A stretch of DNA of 64,000 nucleotides from Gemmatimonadota bacterium (GCA_003222195.1 QHVB01000024.1:343707-407706), one strand, 5' to 3'. Shown: positions 52,378 to 61,979, numbered from the stretch's first letter. The notes: generated from the sequence alone by a model not told the origin. Translations and numbers: made by a program.

Positions 52378-53688
52378 ATGTGCTCGCTGAGGAATTCTTT
52401 ACTGCTGTTGCTGTGTATCGGAGTGGCCGCGCCAGCGGCTGCCCGACCGCGGGGGCCGGCTGCCGTGTGGCCGGGGGTAAGTGACGTGCTGCTGAATGTC
52501 AGAGTGCCCGCGATGACTGCGGCACGGCATATCCGAGTCGCTGCATGGGGTGAAGATTCTGAGGAACCGGGAAGCGTCCTGGTCTTTCCCTCGGTTCACA
52601 CTGGACGGGTCAACACCGCGGACGCTGATGTGCTCCCAAGGACCAGGTTCGAGATCAGCGTCACCTGTCCCCCCGACGATCCGGACTTCGACTGCAGCAG
52701 CGTTGGGACTGTCTACCTTCGGGCCCACTGGGTCTGCGGGGGCGACGCGACTGGCGTTTGTGCAGAGGTTGACTTCAACCTCAGCACCACGCTCAACGGG
52801 ACGATCACCTTCAATACTGAGAACATCGGCCCCAGGACCGACGATGTGCCCGCACCTCCGAACTGCGTCTCCAACGGTGGCGAGGAGGAAGAGGGCGGCG
52901 GTTATCTGATCGTGTGGGTGATTGACAATCCGTCGAGTGGCCGTGCGATCAAGTTCGACGGGCTGATCGGTGACGAGGTCATCGCGGGGTCCAGTACGTC
53001 GGCTCGAGCGCATGGTGCCATCCCGATCCAGGCCGGCGAGGGGTTAGCGACGCTGGACTTGACCGACCTGAATGGCGACACAAACCTCGACTTCGACGAC
53101 CAAGAGTACAAACAGGTCACGGGGAAGGTCTACGGGTCCATCCCATATGAGCAATCCGGCATCCCCGAGCGCGAAACGTCGCTGATCCTCCTCACGCTGG
53201 ATGTGCACTCGAACGTGCAGAACCCTGTCACCTCCGCCGGCCTCTCTTTCTACAACGAGGGGGAGCGCCTGCATTCGAGCGCAGTGCGTTTCACCTGCTG
53301 GGGCGAATTCCACCTGAGCGATCTCCCCGGTGGCGCGGACTTGAACGTCTTCGACTTTGGCAAGAAGGGCCTCGTCGTTTCCGACCCCGCCGTGCAGGAC
53401 GGCACCCCTGTCACTATGTTGGGGGTCGTCGAGCGGGAGGAAGAGTTCACGTTTGACGTACGCGGGGTTGGGACCGGGACCGTGTTTATCCCTATACCGG
53501 TAGACCTAGAAAACCTTCCACCTGGCTGCCGGGTTATTTTTAGGGGAAGATTTCCTTTCATTACGGCGTTCATCGCATGCGATATTACTGTGAATACAGT
53601 AACCAGCGTCGACGCCACCCGGGAGTGGTCGTACCCGCTGTTGAACGACAGCAAGGGGGTGAAGACGACCTTCTTGCCGAAACCCTAG
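52378..53688 (+). CDS. Secreted protein of unknown function in the T2SS locus
   Basis: AGGAG ending at 52370 best fits ATG 52378, six bases after an alternative ATG. The product is 436 residues with a signal peptide (about 1-22, ending in PAAA). The mature protein is strand-rich, with Cys pairs (SVTCPPDDPDFDC, HWVCGGDATGVC) and acidic stretches. A calcium-binding-like DLTDLNGDTNLDFDD resembles dockerin or EF-hand loops. No known domain was recognised. A large leader region upstream and a hairpin terminator downstream isolate it as its own unit between the regulators and the VCBS-gspJIK operon. It is a candidate T2SS substrate. Confidence 0.78.
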   Translation: MCSLRNSLLLLLCIGVAAPAAARPRGPAAVWPGVSDVLLNVRVPAMTAARHIRVAAWGEDSEEPGSVLVFPSVHTGRVNTADADVLPRTRFEISVTCPPDDPDFDCSSVGTVYLRAHWVCGGDATGVCAEVDFNLSTTLNGTITFNTENIGPRTDDVPAPPNCVSNGGEEEEGGGYLIVWVIDNPSSGRAIKFDGLIGDEVIAGSSTSARAHGAIPIQAGEGLATLDLTDLNGDTNLDFDDQEYKQVTGKVYGSIPYEQSGIPERETSLILLTLDVHSNVQNPVTSAGLSFYNEGERLHSSAVRFTCWGEFHLSDLPGGADLNVFDFGKKGLVVSDPAVQDGTPVTMLGVVEREEEFTFDVRGVGTGTVFIPIPVDLENLPPGCRVIFRGRFPFITAFIACDITVNTVTSVDATREWSYPLLNDSKGVKTTFLPKP

Positions 53689-53734
53689 GCGGTGTTGGCG
53701 TTTGTTGAGTCTCGCCGCACACTGCTGTGGAGCC

Positions 53735-53766
53735 GGGGGCGGCATGGCCGCCCCCGCGCTATTTTC
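53735..53766 (+). terminator. Hairpin terminator candidate after the secreted-protein gene
   Basis: GGGGGCGGC (53735-53743), loop ATG and GCCGCCCCC (53747-53755) form a 9-bp GC stem followed by GCGCTATTTT. The T-run is short, so termination may be partial. Confidence 0.6.
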
Positions 53767-53795
53767 ACGCAGGAGCATCGTGAGGAGGGAGGGCC

Positions 53796-54983
53796 GTGGT
53801 CGGCGTTCGCAAGAGATGGCGTGTCGTGGCGGCCGTCGGCCTCGTGGCGGGTCGCGCTGGCCTCCTCCAATTCGCGCCGTCACCTCCCACCTACTCGAAG
53901 GCCCTCACTCTAGGGCCGGGCATGGAGTGGCGCTTTCACCCCCTCGTCGTTGATCTCAATCAAGACGGCCATCTCGATCTCGTCGCGACGGCACGACTCG
54001 TCAAGCCCGCTCTCCACGTGTGGCTCGGTGACGGCAGAGGAGCCTTCACTTCGCTCGAGGCCACGTGGACCGACATCGGCTATGGCGCCCTCGCAGCGGG
54101 GGATATCAACGGCGACGGGTTCCCGGACATCGTATTGGCGAGTCATTTTGGGCGCGTGCAAACCTTGCTCAACGATGGCCACGGCGGCTTCACGCAAAAG
54201 ATTCTTTGGAGGAAGGATGGGTATGTGGCCGCCCACCTCGCCGACGTCAACGGCGACGGCCACCTCGACCTGATCCTGGTCGGATTTGCAAAGGCCGGGA
54301 TCGAAGTGTACTTCGGTGATGGGACGGGAAACTGGACGATCCACACGACACTTCCCGAGACGCGCCCGGGACCGATCATGCCGGGTCGGGCCCTGGTTGT
54401 CGCCGATCTCAATCACGACGGTCACCTGGACCTGGTCGCGGCGTTTCAACGCTGGGGGATCTACATCTATTACGGAGATGGCCGGGGAGGCTTCACCGGG
54501 GGCCCCGTCGCTATTTCCTCCGCGAGCCAGGAGTTTCAATCGCTGGCCCTGGCTGACGTCAATCGGGATGGCCATCCCGATCTCGTCATCAACGCGCCCT
54601 TGGGGGCCCCGGATCAGCTGAACGGCCCCGAAGTGTACTTGGGGGACGGTCGTGGAGGATGGAACAATTCGTCCGCCGGGCTGAAAAGCTTGAAATCGGT
54701 CTCGGCAGGTCTTGCGGTGGGGGATCTCGATCACGACGGGGACCTGGACATCGTCGCCGCGGGAAATGTCACCGGGGACGTCGAGGACGGGGATGGCCTC
54801 TTCTGGTTTCGGGGCGATGGGAAGGGAGGGTGGCGCCTCGTTCAGGAAAGTGGGCTACCGACGAGCGGCTTATCGCGCGTGCACTCCGTCACGCTCGCGG
54901 ATGTGGATCATGATGGCTTCCCTGAGATCATTGCCCTGAGTGGCAGTCAGAATGGTAGCATCACGATCTGGAAACGGCGCTAG
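53796..54983 (+). CDS. FG-GAP/VCBS seven-bladed beta-propeller protein coupled to gspJIK
   Basis: GTG 53796 follows a strong GAGGAGGGAGG. The 395-residue protein has an N-terminal export-type segment. Seven FG-GAP/VCBS repeats follow, each with an acidic calcium loop: DLNQDGHLD, DINGDGFPD, DVNGDGHLD, DLNHDGHLD, DVNRDGHPD, DLDHDGDLD and DVDHDGFPE. Seven blades predict an integrin-type propeller that needs Ca2+. The gene ends 3 nt before gspJ, so it is expressed with the minor pseudopilins. It could be a secreted adhesin or hydrolase-like cargo, or a protein displayed on the pseudopilus. No enzyme motif is visible. Confidence 0.88.
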   Translation: MVGVRKRWRVVAAVGLVAGRAGLLQFAPSPPTYSKALTLGPGMEWRFHPLVVDLNQDGHLDLVATARLVKPALHVWLGDGRGAFTSLEATWTDIGYGALAAGDINGDGFPDIVLASHFGRVQTLLNDGHGGFTQKILWRKDGYVAAHLADVNGDGHLDLILVGFAKAGIEVYFGDGTGNWTIHTTLPETRPGPIMPGRALVVADLNHDGHLDLVAAFQRWGIYIYYGDGRGGFTGGPVAISSASQEFQSLALADVNRDGHPDLVINAPLGAPDQLNGPEVYLGDGRGGWNNSSAGLKSLKSVSAGLAVGDLDHDGDLDIVAAGNVTGDVEDGDGLFWFRGDGKGGWRLVQESGLPTSGLSRVHSVTLADVDHDGFPEIIALSGSQNGSITIWKRR

Positions 54984-54986
54984 CGC

Positions 54987-55583
54987 ATGAGGACTTCCCG
55001 ACTGGCCCGCGCGTCCGGCTTCACGCTGCTCGAAGTCATGGTGGCGATCGTGCTCACGGGCCTCGTCGTGCTCCTGGCCTATGGGGCGGCGCAGGTGAGC
55101 TACGACGCGCACGCCCGCCTGCGCGCGGATGTCGACGCGTTGCAGGAAGCACAAGCGCTGCGGGAGCTGCTCCAGGACGCCCTGCGCAGCGCGCGGGCGC
55201 CGCAACGGCCCGGTGACCCACGGTTCACGCTGCACGCGGGCCGGTTGTCGTTCGTGACGGCGGGCGGCGGGCCGCCCTTGGATCCGGACTACGACTGGCT
55301 GGTCACGATCGAGCCGGGGGCGGACGGGCTCCGGCTCTCCGCGACGCCGGTCGGCCGTGCGCCCGCCGCCCAGGTGACGATCCGCGCCCCCGGCGTGACG
55401 CGCTGGGACGTGCGGGCCCGTCTTGCGGGCGCATCCGGGTGGCTCGAGGAGTGGCCGACGACGACCGTACTGCCTAGCGCGGTGGCGATCACGATGTGGC
55501 ACGACTCCACGCCGGTAGGTTTGCCGTTGCAGGTGCGGGTCGTCGCGGGCAGTGCCTTGGTGCAAGAGGGCTCCATACGATGA
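54987..55583 (+). CDS. gspJ: Type II secretion minor pseudopilin GspJ
   Basis: The 198-residue protein has the prepilin signal MRTSRLARASG followed by FTLLEVMVAIVLTGLVVLLAYG (cleavage after Gly11, mature Glu5 present). The body matches GspJ in size and in the order J-I-K. It includes ALQEAQALRELLQDALRSA and a late LVTIEPGADGLRLS segment. It should cap the pseudopilus with GspI and GspK. It overlaps gspI by 4 bp (ATGA). Confidence 0.9.
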   Translation: MRTSRLARASGFTLLEVMVAIVLTGLVVLLAYGAAQVSYDAHARLRADVDALQEAQALRELLQDALRSARAPQRPGDPRFTLHAGRLSFVTAGGGPPLDPDYDWLVTIEPGADGLRLSATPVGRAPAAQVTIRAPGVTRWDVRARLAGASGWLEEWPTTTVLPSAVAITMWHDSTPVGLPLQVRVVAGSALVQEGSIR

Positions 55584-55954
55584 TGAAGCACGAGCGTGGG
55601 CTCACGCTCCTCGAAGTCATGGTGGCGCTGGTGGTGCTGAGCCTCGTGGGGCTCGGCTACCTGGAGCTATTCCAGGGCAGCCACCGGCTCGTCGCCGCGG
55701 CGCGGGAGTGGTCGCAGGCGGTGGCGTACGCCGAGGATGCCATCGAGCGCGCGCAACTCGGTGAGCCGAGCCTCCTCAGGACGTCGGCCGAATCGCTGCC
55801 CGGCGGGTTCCGGCGGGAGATCACGCGCCGCCCGTGGCAGCCTGGACTGACGCTCGTGACGGTGACGGTGTTTCTCCCGGGCAGCGGTCGCTTCGATCTC
55901 GATTGGCTAGCACGGGACCGGCCGGCCCAACAGCGGGGGAGCGAGTCACGATGA
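55580..55954 (+). CDS. gspI: Type II secretion minor pseudopilin GspI
   Basis: The 124-residue protein has the signal MMKHERG followed by LTLLEVMVALVVLSLVGLGYLEL, cleaved after Gly7, with mature Glu5. The short body (AAREWSQAVAYAEDAIERAQ, PWQPGLTLVTVTVFLPGSG) fits GspI, the smallest minor pseudopilin. It overlaps both gspJ and gspK by 4 bp. Confidence 0.9.
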   Translation: MMKHERGLTLLEVMVALVVLSLVGLGYLELFQGSHRLVAAAREWSQAVAYAEDAIERAQLGEPSLLRTSAESLPGGFRREITRRPWQPGLTLVTVTVFLPGSGRFDLDWLARDRPAQQRGSESR

Positions 55955-56784
55955 AGCGCGGGGATCGCCGCGGCGTCGCTCTGATCTTCGTCCTGTGGCT
56001 GCTGGTGCTGCTCGGCGTGATCGTGGCCGAAGTCGTTTCGCAGGCGCGCATGGAGTCGGAGATCCTGTCGAGCTTGCGCTCGCGCACCGTCGCCCGCTAC
56101 AGTGCCGAAAGCGGGATCCTCGCCGCGACGGTCCGGATCGAGGAGCTGCTCGACTCGGCACGGAGCCTGCCCGAGCGCATCACCACGTTCCGGGACCTCA
56201 GCACGCGCCTCGCGGGCCTCAACGACGTCGCTCTGGGGAGCGGGCGGTTCGGCGTGGCGGTGGTGGATCTAAACGCGCGCATCGACCTGAATCGCGCCGA
56301 TGCGGCGACGCTGGAGGGGTTATTCCGGCAATTCACGACCGACAGGCGTGCGGAACACGCGGTCGAGCTCCTCAAGCAGGCGCCCCTGCATCGCCTCGGC
56401 GAGCTCACCGACATTCAGGGCATCGACGACTCGCTCGCGCTGGCGGTGGCGCCCTACGTCACCGTGTGGAGCGATGGCTTAGTGAACATCAACTCCGCCC
56501 CCGAGCCTGTGCTCGCCGCGTTGCCTGGGGTCTCGGTCACGGTGGCGCGGAGTCTAGTGCGGCGCCGCGAGACCGGGGAGCTCGTCTTCGGGCCAGACCC
56601 CGTGCGGTCGCAATTGGCCGGAGTGCCAGGTGGCGTGGCCGCCCTCGCAGTGCTGCCCAGCCGTCTCCTGATCGTGAGCCGGGGGTGGCAAGACGGGCAT
56701 CCGCTGACTCACGAGATCCAGGCTGTCTATGACGTCCTCGGCGCGCGGCTCACGCTGCTGGCGTGGCAGGAGCGAGATCTCTAA
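55951..56784 (+). CDS. gspK: Type II secretion minor pseudopilin GspK
   Basis: The 277-residue protein has the signal MKRGDRRG followed by VALIFVLWLLVLLGVIVAEVV. Like known GspK proteins it lacks the Glu at mature position 5. SAESGILAATVRIEELLD, the DLNARIDLNRADAATLEGLF block and INSAPEPVLAALPGVS are classic GspK features, including the alpha domain related to helix-hairpin-helix folds. It should form the pseudopilus tip. Its TAA overlaps the opposite-strand gspF stop codon by 3 bp. Confidence 0.95.
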   Translation: MKRGDRRGVALIFVLWLLVLLGVIVAEVVSQARMESEILSSLRSRTVARYSAESGILAATVRIEELLDSARSLPERITTFRDLSTRLAGLNDVALGSGRFGVAVVDLNARIDLNRADAATLEGLFRQFTTDRRAEHAVELLKQAPLHRLGELTDIQGIDDSLALAVAPYVTVWSDGLVNINSAPEPVLAALPGVSVTVARSLVRRRETGELVFGPDPVRSQLAGVPGGVAALAVLPSRLLIVSRGWQDGHPLTHEIQAVYDVLGARLTLLAWQERDL

Positions 56785-57980
56785 GACACTTTGAGGTTGA
56801 TGCCGTAGATCGCCTGGAGCATCCCGAGCGCGACGAAGCCGACGAGGGCGCCGAAGATCACGATGAGCGCCGGCTCGAGGAGTGCCACGCCGGTCCGAAG
56901 CGAGCGGCGCACCTCGCCGTCGTAGGTGTCAGCGACGCGAAGGCACAAGTCCTCGAGCCGACCGCTCTCTTCCCCCACAGCGATCATCTGGAGGGCCAGC
57001 GGCGGTAACGTTCCTGCGAGCGACGGGGCGAGCGCACTGCCCTCCGCCAGCGCGGCCGCCGCCCGGTCCACGCTCTCTTGCACCATGAGGTTCGTCGCCG
57101 ACGCCCGGGCGATCTTGAGCGCGGGGAGCGCCGGCACGCCGCTTTTCAAGAGCAGACCCAGCGTGCGGGCCAACCGCGCCGTCGAATACTTGAGCTCGAG
57201 GTCCCCAATCCAAGGCCACGCCAGCCGGGCGGCGTGCCAACGGCGGCGAGTTTCCGGACGGGCGAGGGCGCTCGAGATCAGGTAGGCCCCCGCCGCCCCG
57301 AGCGACAGCCACAGCCACCACGCTTTGGTCAACAGCGCACTCGCGCCAAGGAGGAGATGCGTGCTGAGCGGGAGGGTGCCGCCAACGTCCGCGAGGACGT
57401 TCGCGAACCGTGGAATCACGAATCCCAAGAGAACGATTACTCCGACGGTCGCGACCACGGCCAGGAGGGCGGGGTAGAGCAGCGCCGAGAGGACCTGCGA
57501 CCGGAGCTCCGCGCTTTCCTCCATGTGCTCCGACAGACGCACGAACACGACGTCGAGCGCGCCGCTCGACTCGCCGGCCGAGACCATGGCAACGAAGAGG
57601 GGATCGAAGTACCGCGGATGTTGGGCGAGGGCGTCGGCGAGGCTGGCGCCGCCTTGTACGGCGCGGCGCACCTGCCGGACCGTCTCCGCAAGGCCGTGAT
57701 GACTCGCGTACTGTGCGGTGAACGCGAGCGCCCGGTCGAGCGGGACTCCCGCGCCGAGTAGCGTCGCGGCGTTCCGGGTCCAGAGCGTCACGGCGGCGCG
57801 GCGACCGAGCTGCCGCCCACCCCGCGGCGCGCCGGTGGGCGTCGATTCGTCGACCGTGACAGGATAGAGGTGTTGGCGACGCAGCTCCTCGAGCACCGAC
57901 TGGCGCGAGGGCGCGTGCAGCACGCCTTCCATCACCTGCCCGTCCGGTGTAGCCGCCCGGTAGCGGAACCGGAGGCTCAT
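56781..57980 (-). CDS. gspF: Type II secretion inner-membrane platform protein GspF
   Basis: The 399-residue protein starts at ATG 57980 (ATGA overlap with gspE). The longer frame upstream is a shadow of gspE. It has [21 protein letters not shown], two copies of the T2SSF domain (first [21 protein letters not shown] with [32 protein letters not shown]; second [25 protein letters not shown] with [21 protein letters not shown]), and three membrane segments. It anchors the GspE ATPase to the pseudopilus assembly platform. Confidence 0.96.
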   Translation of the reverse strand: MSLRFRYRAATPDGQVMEGVLHAPSRQSVLEELRRQHLYPVTVDESTPTGAPRGGRQLGRRAAVTLWTRNAATLLGAGVPLDRALAFTAQYASHHGLAETVRQVRRAVQGGASLADALAQHPRYFDPLFVAMVSAGESSGALDVVFVRLSEHMEESAELRSQVLSALLYPALLAVVATVGVIVLLGFVIPRFANVLADVGGTLPLSTHLLLGASALLTKAWWLWLSLGAAGAYLISSALARPETRRRWHAARLAWPWIGDLELKYSTARLARTLGLLLKSGVPALPALKIARASATNLMVQESVDRAAAALAEGSALAPSLAGTLPPLALQMIAVGEESGRLEDLCLRVADTYDGEVRRSLRTGVALLEPALIVIFGALVGFVALGMLQAIYGINLKVS

Positions 57981-59126
57981 AACAGCGCGTCGTCCGCCGT
58001 CACCCGCAGGACTTCTTCGAGCGTCGTGGTACCCGCGCACGCCTTGGCCCAGCCCGCCGCGCGCAGCGGCGCCATGCCCTGCGCCTGCGCCAGCGCGCGA
58101 AGCTCGGCGAGCGGAGCGCGCTGGACGACGCGCTCGCGCAAGTCCTCGCTCATCGGCATCAGCTCGTAAAGACCCGAGCGCCCGCGATAACCGGTGCCCG
58201 CGCAAGCGTCGCAGCCGCGTCCCCGCCGGAACCGCGGTTGGGGAATGTCGGGCACGGTGGTCACCTGGGCCAGCACGTCCGCTGGCGGGCGGAAGTCCTC
58301 GCCGCAGGTATCGCATACCAGCCGCACCAAACGCTGCCCCACGATCGCCAGCACCGTAGCGGCGACGAGGTAGGGTTCAATGCCCATGTCCACCATGCGC
58401 GTCACGCCGCTCGGCGCGTCGTTCGTGTGCAGGGTCGAGAACACCAGGTGCCCCGTGAGCGCCGCTTGGATCGCGATCTCGGCGGTTTCGCGGTCGCGCA
58501 TCTCGCCCACCATGATGATGTCAGGGTCATGGCGCAGAATGGAGCGCAGCGCCGCTCCGGAGCACGACCCCCTCGCCGTGGAGTGTGGGGCTGATCGACA
58601 CGCGCAGATCGAGCTCCCGGTCCGACAGCCGCAGCCGAATGCGACCGTCCTGGGCGAGACGTCGCTCGGCGATGTTCAGACTGGCCATGATTTTTATGCG
58701 GCTCAGCACGGCGGCCTGGTACTGGCGTGGCGGGCGGGAGATGTCATGCAACACACCGTCGATGCGGTAACGCACCCGCAGCCCGTCGGGCGTCGCCTCG
58801 AGATGAATGTCGCTCGCCCGCGCCCGCAGCGCCTCGAGGATCATCACGTTCACGAGCTTGATCACCGGCGCCTGGTTCGCGAGCGTGCGCAGGTCGGCGA
58901 TGGTCTCCTCCTCTTCGCCGAGAAGCACCAGATCGCTGCCGCGGAGGTCCGTCGCTTGCGCGTCGGCGGGCGACTCGGATTGTGCGGAGAGGATCGCTGC
59001 ATGGATTTCGGCGGCGGGCGCGCTCACGAGCTTCACGCGTCGGCTATACAACCAGCATAGCTCGTCGATCACCGTCGGGTCGGGTCGCTCTTCCGCCGCC
59101 ACCAGCAGTTCACCGGTCTCGCTCAC
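57977..59126 (-). pseudogene. gspE: Type II secretion ATPase GspE, disrupted: Walker A region deleted with frameshift
   Basis: From GTG 59126 the first frame encodes the N-terminal part through [51 protein letters not shown] and [14 protein letters not shown], then stops at 58527. The C-terminal part continues in another frame from about 58555 with [47 protein letters not shown] and the CDTC / CDAC zinc-binding tetracysteine. The block between VVLR and ALRSILR, which in intact GspE holds Walker A (GPTGSGKTT) and the Asp box (about 90-100 residues), is absent. The remaining motifs are canonical. Either a real deletion has inactivated the ATPase or the assembly collapsed here. Confidence 0.9.
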
Positions 59127-60853
59127 GCCCACAGGTAGCGCTCGCGCTGCATCAGAGAGTCCGCCTGCTCGTCCGTAAACACGACGTACGGCGTCAGGAA
59201 AATTGCGATCTCGGTGCGCTCGTGGGAGGTGCTGCGGTTCTTGAATAGCAACCCGAGCAACGGGAGGTCCTTGAGCAAGGGGACGCCGCTCTCAACGGTT
59301 TGTTGCGTCTCGCCGATCAGCCCGCCGATGACCACCGTATGGCCCGTCTTTACGATCGCGCTCGTTTCCGCTTCGCGCGTCGTGATGATCGGAGCGTTCT
59401 GCGCCGCCGCCACCGTCTGCTGCGACAGCGCACTTACCTCCTGGAGCACGCGGAACGTGACGTAGCCGTCCTTGTTCACGGTTGGGATTACCGTGAGCTG
59501 CGTGCCGACGTTACGGAACTGCACGACGGTGTTCAGCTGCGCGGTCAAGCCGGCGAACGTCGACGAGACGAACGGTACCTCGCTGCCGACCAGAATGCGG
59601 GCCTCCTCGTTGTTGAGGGCGAGGATCCGCGGGGTGGACAACACGCGCACGTTCGTGCGGGTCGCGAGGGCCTGGAGGATGGCTCGCACGTCGATCGTTG
59701 CAAGCGAGATAAGCCGGATGCCGAGACCCTGCAGACCCTTGAGAAGCGAATCGCTGAACTGCTGCGGGCCAACCCCGACCGTGGCCCCACGCGTGCTGTC
59801 CCCCGAGACGCCCTTCTGCGTGAACAGTTGCCAATTGATCCCGTACTGGTTGGCGCGATCGAGCGTGACTTCGGCGATCAGAACTTCCAGCAGCACCTGG
59901 GGAGGGCGGACGTCGAGCTGGTCGATCGTCTCCTGGAGCACGGAGAAGTTCGGCGGCGCGGTCCGGATAACGAGCGAATTGGTTGCCTGATCAGGAACGA
60001 TCGTCGTCCTGCCCAGCAGTCCCTGCTGTTGGACCTGGGCGCTCTCCGCGGCGGACGGCGCGGTCCGAGAAGGGATCGTCGGAAGCATCCCGGCGCGATC
60101 TTGCGCCGACTCGACTTCACGACGTCGAAATCCTGTCAGCTCGCTCGACAGGCTGCGCCCCTCGAGCGCTTGGACGCGCTGCCGCGCCGCCGGCGTCGCC
60201 ACCGCCGCACCGAACACCTGCCCGAGCGTGCCCGCGAGCTCTACCGCGCTCGCGTGCTTGAGCGGATATACGTAGGTGCGGAGTCCCTCCTCGCCTCCCG
60301 TCTTCACATCGAGCTGGCGCAACAGATCGAGGTAGCGTGCGATGTTCACGCCGCGGTCCGTGATCAGCACGGCGTTCGAGCGCGGCACGACCTCGAGGCG
60401 GGCGTTCTTGCTCGCGACCTGCTTCAAGAGGGTAATGCCCTCTTCCGCTCGGATGAACTCGAGCGGCACGATCTGCGTCACGAGCCCGAGTGGGGGCGGG
60501 GAGGGGAAGTCTTTTCCGACCCGCACCGGCCCCGTGGACGGCCGGTTCGCCTCGGGCATCACCTGAGCCACGGGGCCCGTCTGTACGAGCACCAGCCCCT
60601 GACTCTCGAGGATCGCCTCCAGCACCGCCCCGACCTGGGTCGCCGGCACCGGCTCCGGCGTCTGAAAGGTGATGCGACGGCTCGGCAGACCGCTGAGCAC
60701 GACGTTCACGTTCAACACGGCCGCGAGCGAACGGATCACGTCGGACAGGTCGGCGTTGACATAGTTGATGCGAATGGTCTGCGGCTGTTGCGCCGCGGTT
60801 CGGACGGGCGCGGCTAACAGTGCACCGAGCAGGGCTATGGCGTACCCCCTCAC
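59123..60853 (-). CDS. gspD: Type II secretion outer-membrane secretin GspD
   Basis: The 576-residue protein starts at GTG 60853 with a signal peptide ending in TAAQQ. Periplasmic N domains follow (INYVNADLSDVIRSLAAVLNVNVVL; LVTQIVPLEFIRAEEGITLLKQV; YVYPLKHASAVELAGTLGQVF). The secretin barrel has VLLEVLIAEVTLDRANQYGINW, VRVLSTPRILALNNEEARILVGSEVPFV, VGTQLTVIPTVNKDGYVTF and VIGGLIGETQQTVESGVPLLKDLPLLGLLFK. It forms the outer-membrane pore. It is somewhat shorter than E. coli-type GspD and lacks an obvious S-domain tail for a pilotin. Confidence 0.96.
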   Translation of the reverse strand: MRGYAIALLGALLAAPVRTAAQQPQTIRINYVNADLSDVIRSLAAVLNVNVVLSGLPSRRITFQTPEPVPATQVGAVLEAILESQGLVLVQTGPVAQVMPEANRPSTGPVRVGKDFPSPPPLGLVTQIVPLEFIRAEEGITLLKQVASKNARLEVVPRSNAVLITDRGVNIARYLDLLRQLDVKTGGEEGLRTYVYPLKHASAVELAGTLGQVFGAAVATPAARQRVQALEGRSLSSELTGFRRREVESAQDRAGMLPTIPSRTAPSAAESAQVQQQGLLGRTTIVPDQATNSLVIRTAPPNFSVLQETIDQLDVRPPQVLLEVLIAEVTLDRANQYGINWQLFTQKGVSGDSTRGATVGVGPQQFSDSLLKGLQGLGIRLISLATIDVRAILQALATRTNVRVLSTPRILALNNEEARILVGSEVPFVSSTFAGLTAQLNTVVQFRNVGTQLTVIPTVNKDGYVTFRVLQEVSALSQQTVAAAQNAPIITTREAETSAIVKTGHTVVIGGLIGETQQTVESGVPLLKDLPLLGLLFKNRSTSHERTEIAIFLTPYVVFTDEQADSLMQRERYLWA

Positions 60854-61338
60854 GGCCCACTCCGGGCTGCGCGCTGCAGGCGGAGGACGAGCGGTCCCGA
60901 CGGCTGCGCCAGCGTTACCGTCGAGTCGGTGATGGCGAGGACACGCGCGCCCGCGACCAGGTCGCCGACGCGATAGAGCTCGCCGCCCGGGATGCTTGGG
61001 TCCGCGTCGATGATGGCCACCGCGCCCTGCGCCCCGACCGTGATCCCGTACAGCCGGAGCGTCGGTCCGCGGGGCTTCGTGGGTGCGGCCGCCCGCCCAG
61101 GCAGCGAGAACCGCACCGCCGGGGGGGTCCGGTCCGGGGACAAAATGTTCGCGGCGATGATGGCGTCGGACCTCGGCGCCGGACGTGTGCTCGTCGGTGC
61201 GGCCTCGGGCTGGGCTTCTGCAGGCACGTCCAGCGGCGCCGCTTGTGCCCGAGGGAGGCGCGTCGGCGCCAGGCGCAGCCCCAAGCCAGCGATCAGGAGC
61301 GCCCCTGCGGCGGCATACAGGCTGCGCACGAGGGTCAC
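60850..61338 (-). CDS. gspC: Type II secretion GspC-like inner-membrane protein
   Basis: The 162-residue protein has an N-terminal membrane helix (about 5-22) and a Pro/Ala linker. A homology-region-like domain follows: IIAANILSPDRTPP, LRLYGITVGAQGAVAIIDADP, GELYRVGDLVAGARVLAITDSTVTL. The C-terminal PDZ domain of enterobacterial GspC is absent. It should connect the inner-membrane platform to the secretin. GTGA overlaps link it to gspM and gspD. The symbol rests on the HR-domain pattern and on position. Confidence 0.8.
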   Translation of the reverse strand: MTLVRSLYAAAGALLIAGLGLRLAPTRLPRAQAAPLDVPAEAQPEAAPTSTRPAPRSDAIIAANILSPDRTPPAVRFSLPGRAAAPTKPRGPTLRLYGITVGAQGAVAIIDADPSIPGGELYRVGDLVAGARVLAITDSTVTLAQPSGPLVLRLQRAARSGP

Positions 61339-61979
61339 GAGCCGCTAGCTCCGCCTGCGGCGCGGTAGAGCCCGTGTAGGCGGAGCGACCAGGAGAAGGC
61401 CTGGGGCGCCTTGCGGGGGCGAGGACCAGAGCCCGAACGGTTGCTCATCGCGAACCCAGCGTTCACCGACAACTCGTCGAGCGCGAGCAGCTTCTCGCTG
61501 TGCTCCAGCCGGGAGAGAAAATCCACAAGGCCATAGATGTCTCCCTGACACTGGAGCTGCACCGGGATCGCGAGCAGACTGGACTGGCCGGGACGTGGCT
61601 GGCTCGCGACGTCGACACGGTTCAGCTGCACCGAGCTCTCGTCGGCGTAGCGCTGCAGCAGTCCTTGCAGTGACGAGGCCGCGAGCGCTGGCGTCGCGCC
61701 GGTCACGAGACGGGCCTCGTCCGGAGCGTGCGCGAGCTTCCGCTCGACGAGCGCCCGCCGCAAGCCGTCGGTGTTGCCCGTGAGGGCTGCGAACCGCAGC
61801 CATTGCTCGCGGCTCGCCGTGTAGGCTGCCTCGCGGACCGCCCAGCGGCGGGCGAACGGGAGTCCGAGCAACACGATCACGAGAGCGCTCGCGCTCACGA
61901 GCGCCCCGCCCAGCACCATCCGGCGCTCGCGCGGGTTAAGGCGCCGGAGCGTATCGGAAAGCCAGTGCAAAGCTTTCAT
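61335..61979 (-). CDS. gspM: Type II secretion GspM-like (PilO-like) inner-membrane protein
   Basis: ATG 61979 gives 214 residues and a 44-bp overlap with gspL. The protein has a cytoplasmic N-terminus (MKALHWLSDTLRRLNPRERR), one membrane helix (about 21-39, VLGGALVSASALVIVLLGL) and a helical/ferredoxin-like periplasmic part with LQGLLQRYADESSVQLNRVDVA and GDIYGLVDFLSRLEHSEKLLALDELSV, typical of the PilO/GspM fold. It pairs with GspL in the assembly platform. ATG 61919 is a shorter, less likely start. Confidence 0.85.
   Translation of the reverse strand: MKALHWLSDTLRRLNPRERRMVLGGALVSASALVIVLLGLPFARRWAVREAAYTASREQWLRFAALTGNTDGLRRALVERKLAHAPDEARLVTGATPALAASSLQGLLQRYADESSVQLNRVDVASQPRPGQSSLLAIPVQLQCQGDIYGLVDFLSRLEHSEKLLALDELSVNAGFAMSNRSGSGPRPRKAPQAFSWSLRLHGLYRAAGGASGS

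Noticed and set aside
57981..58316. Upstream extension of gspF
   Set aside because: It is a shadow of the 3' part of gspE. GspF begins at MSLRFRYRA with an ATGA overlap.
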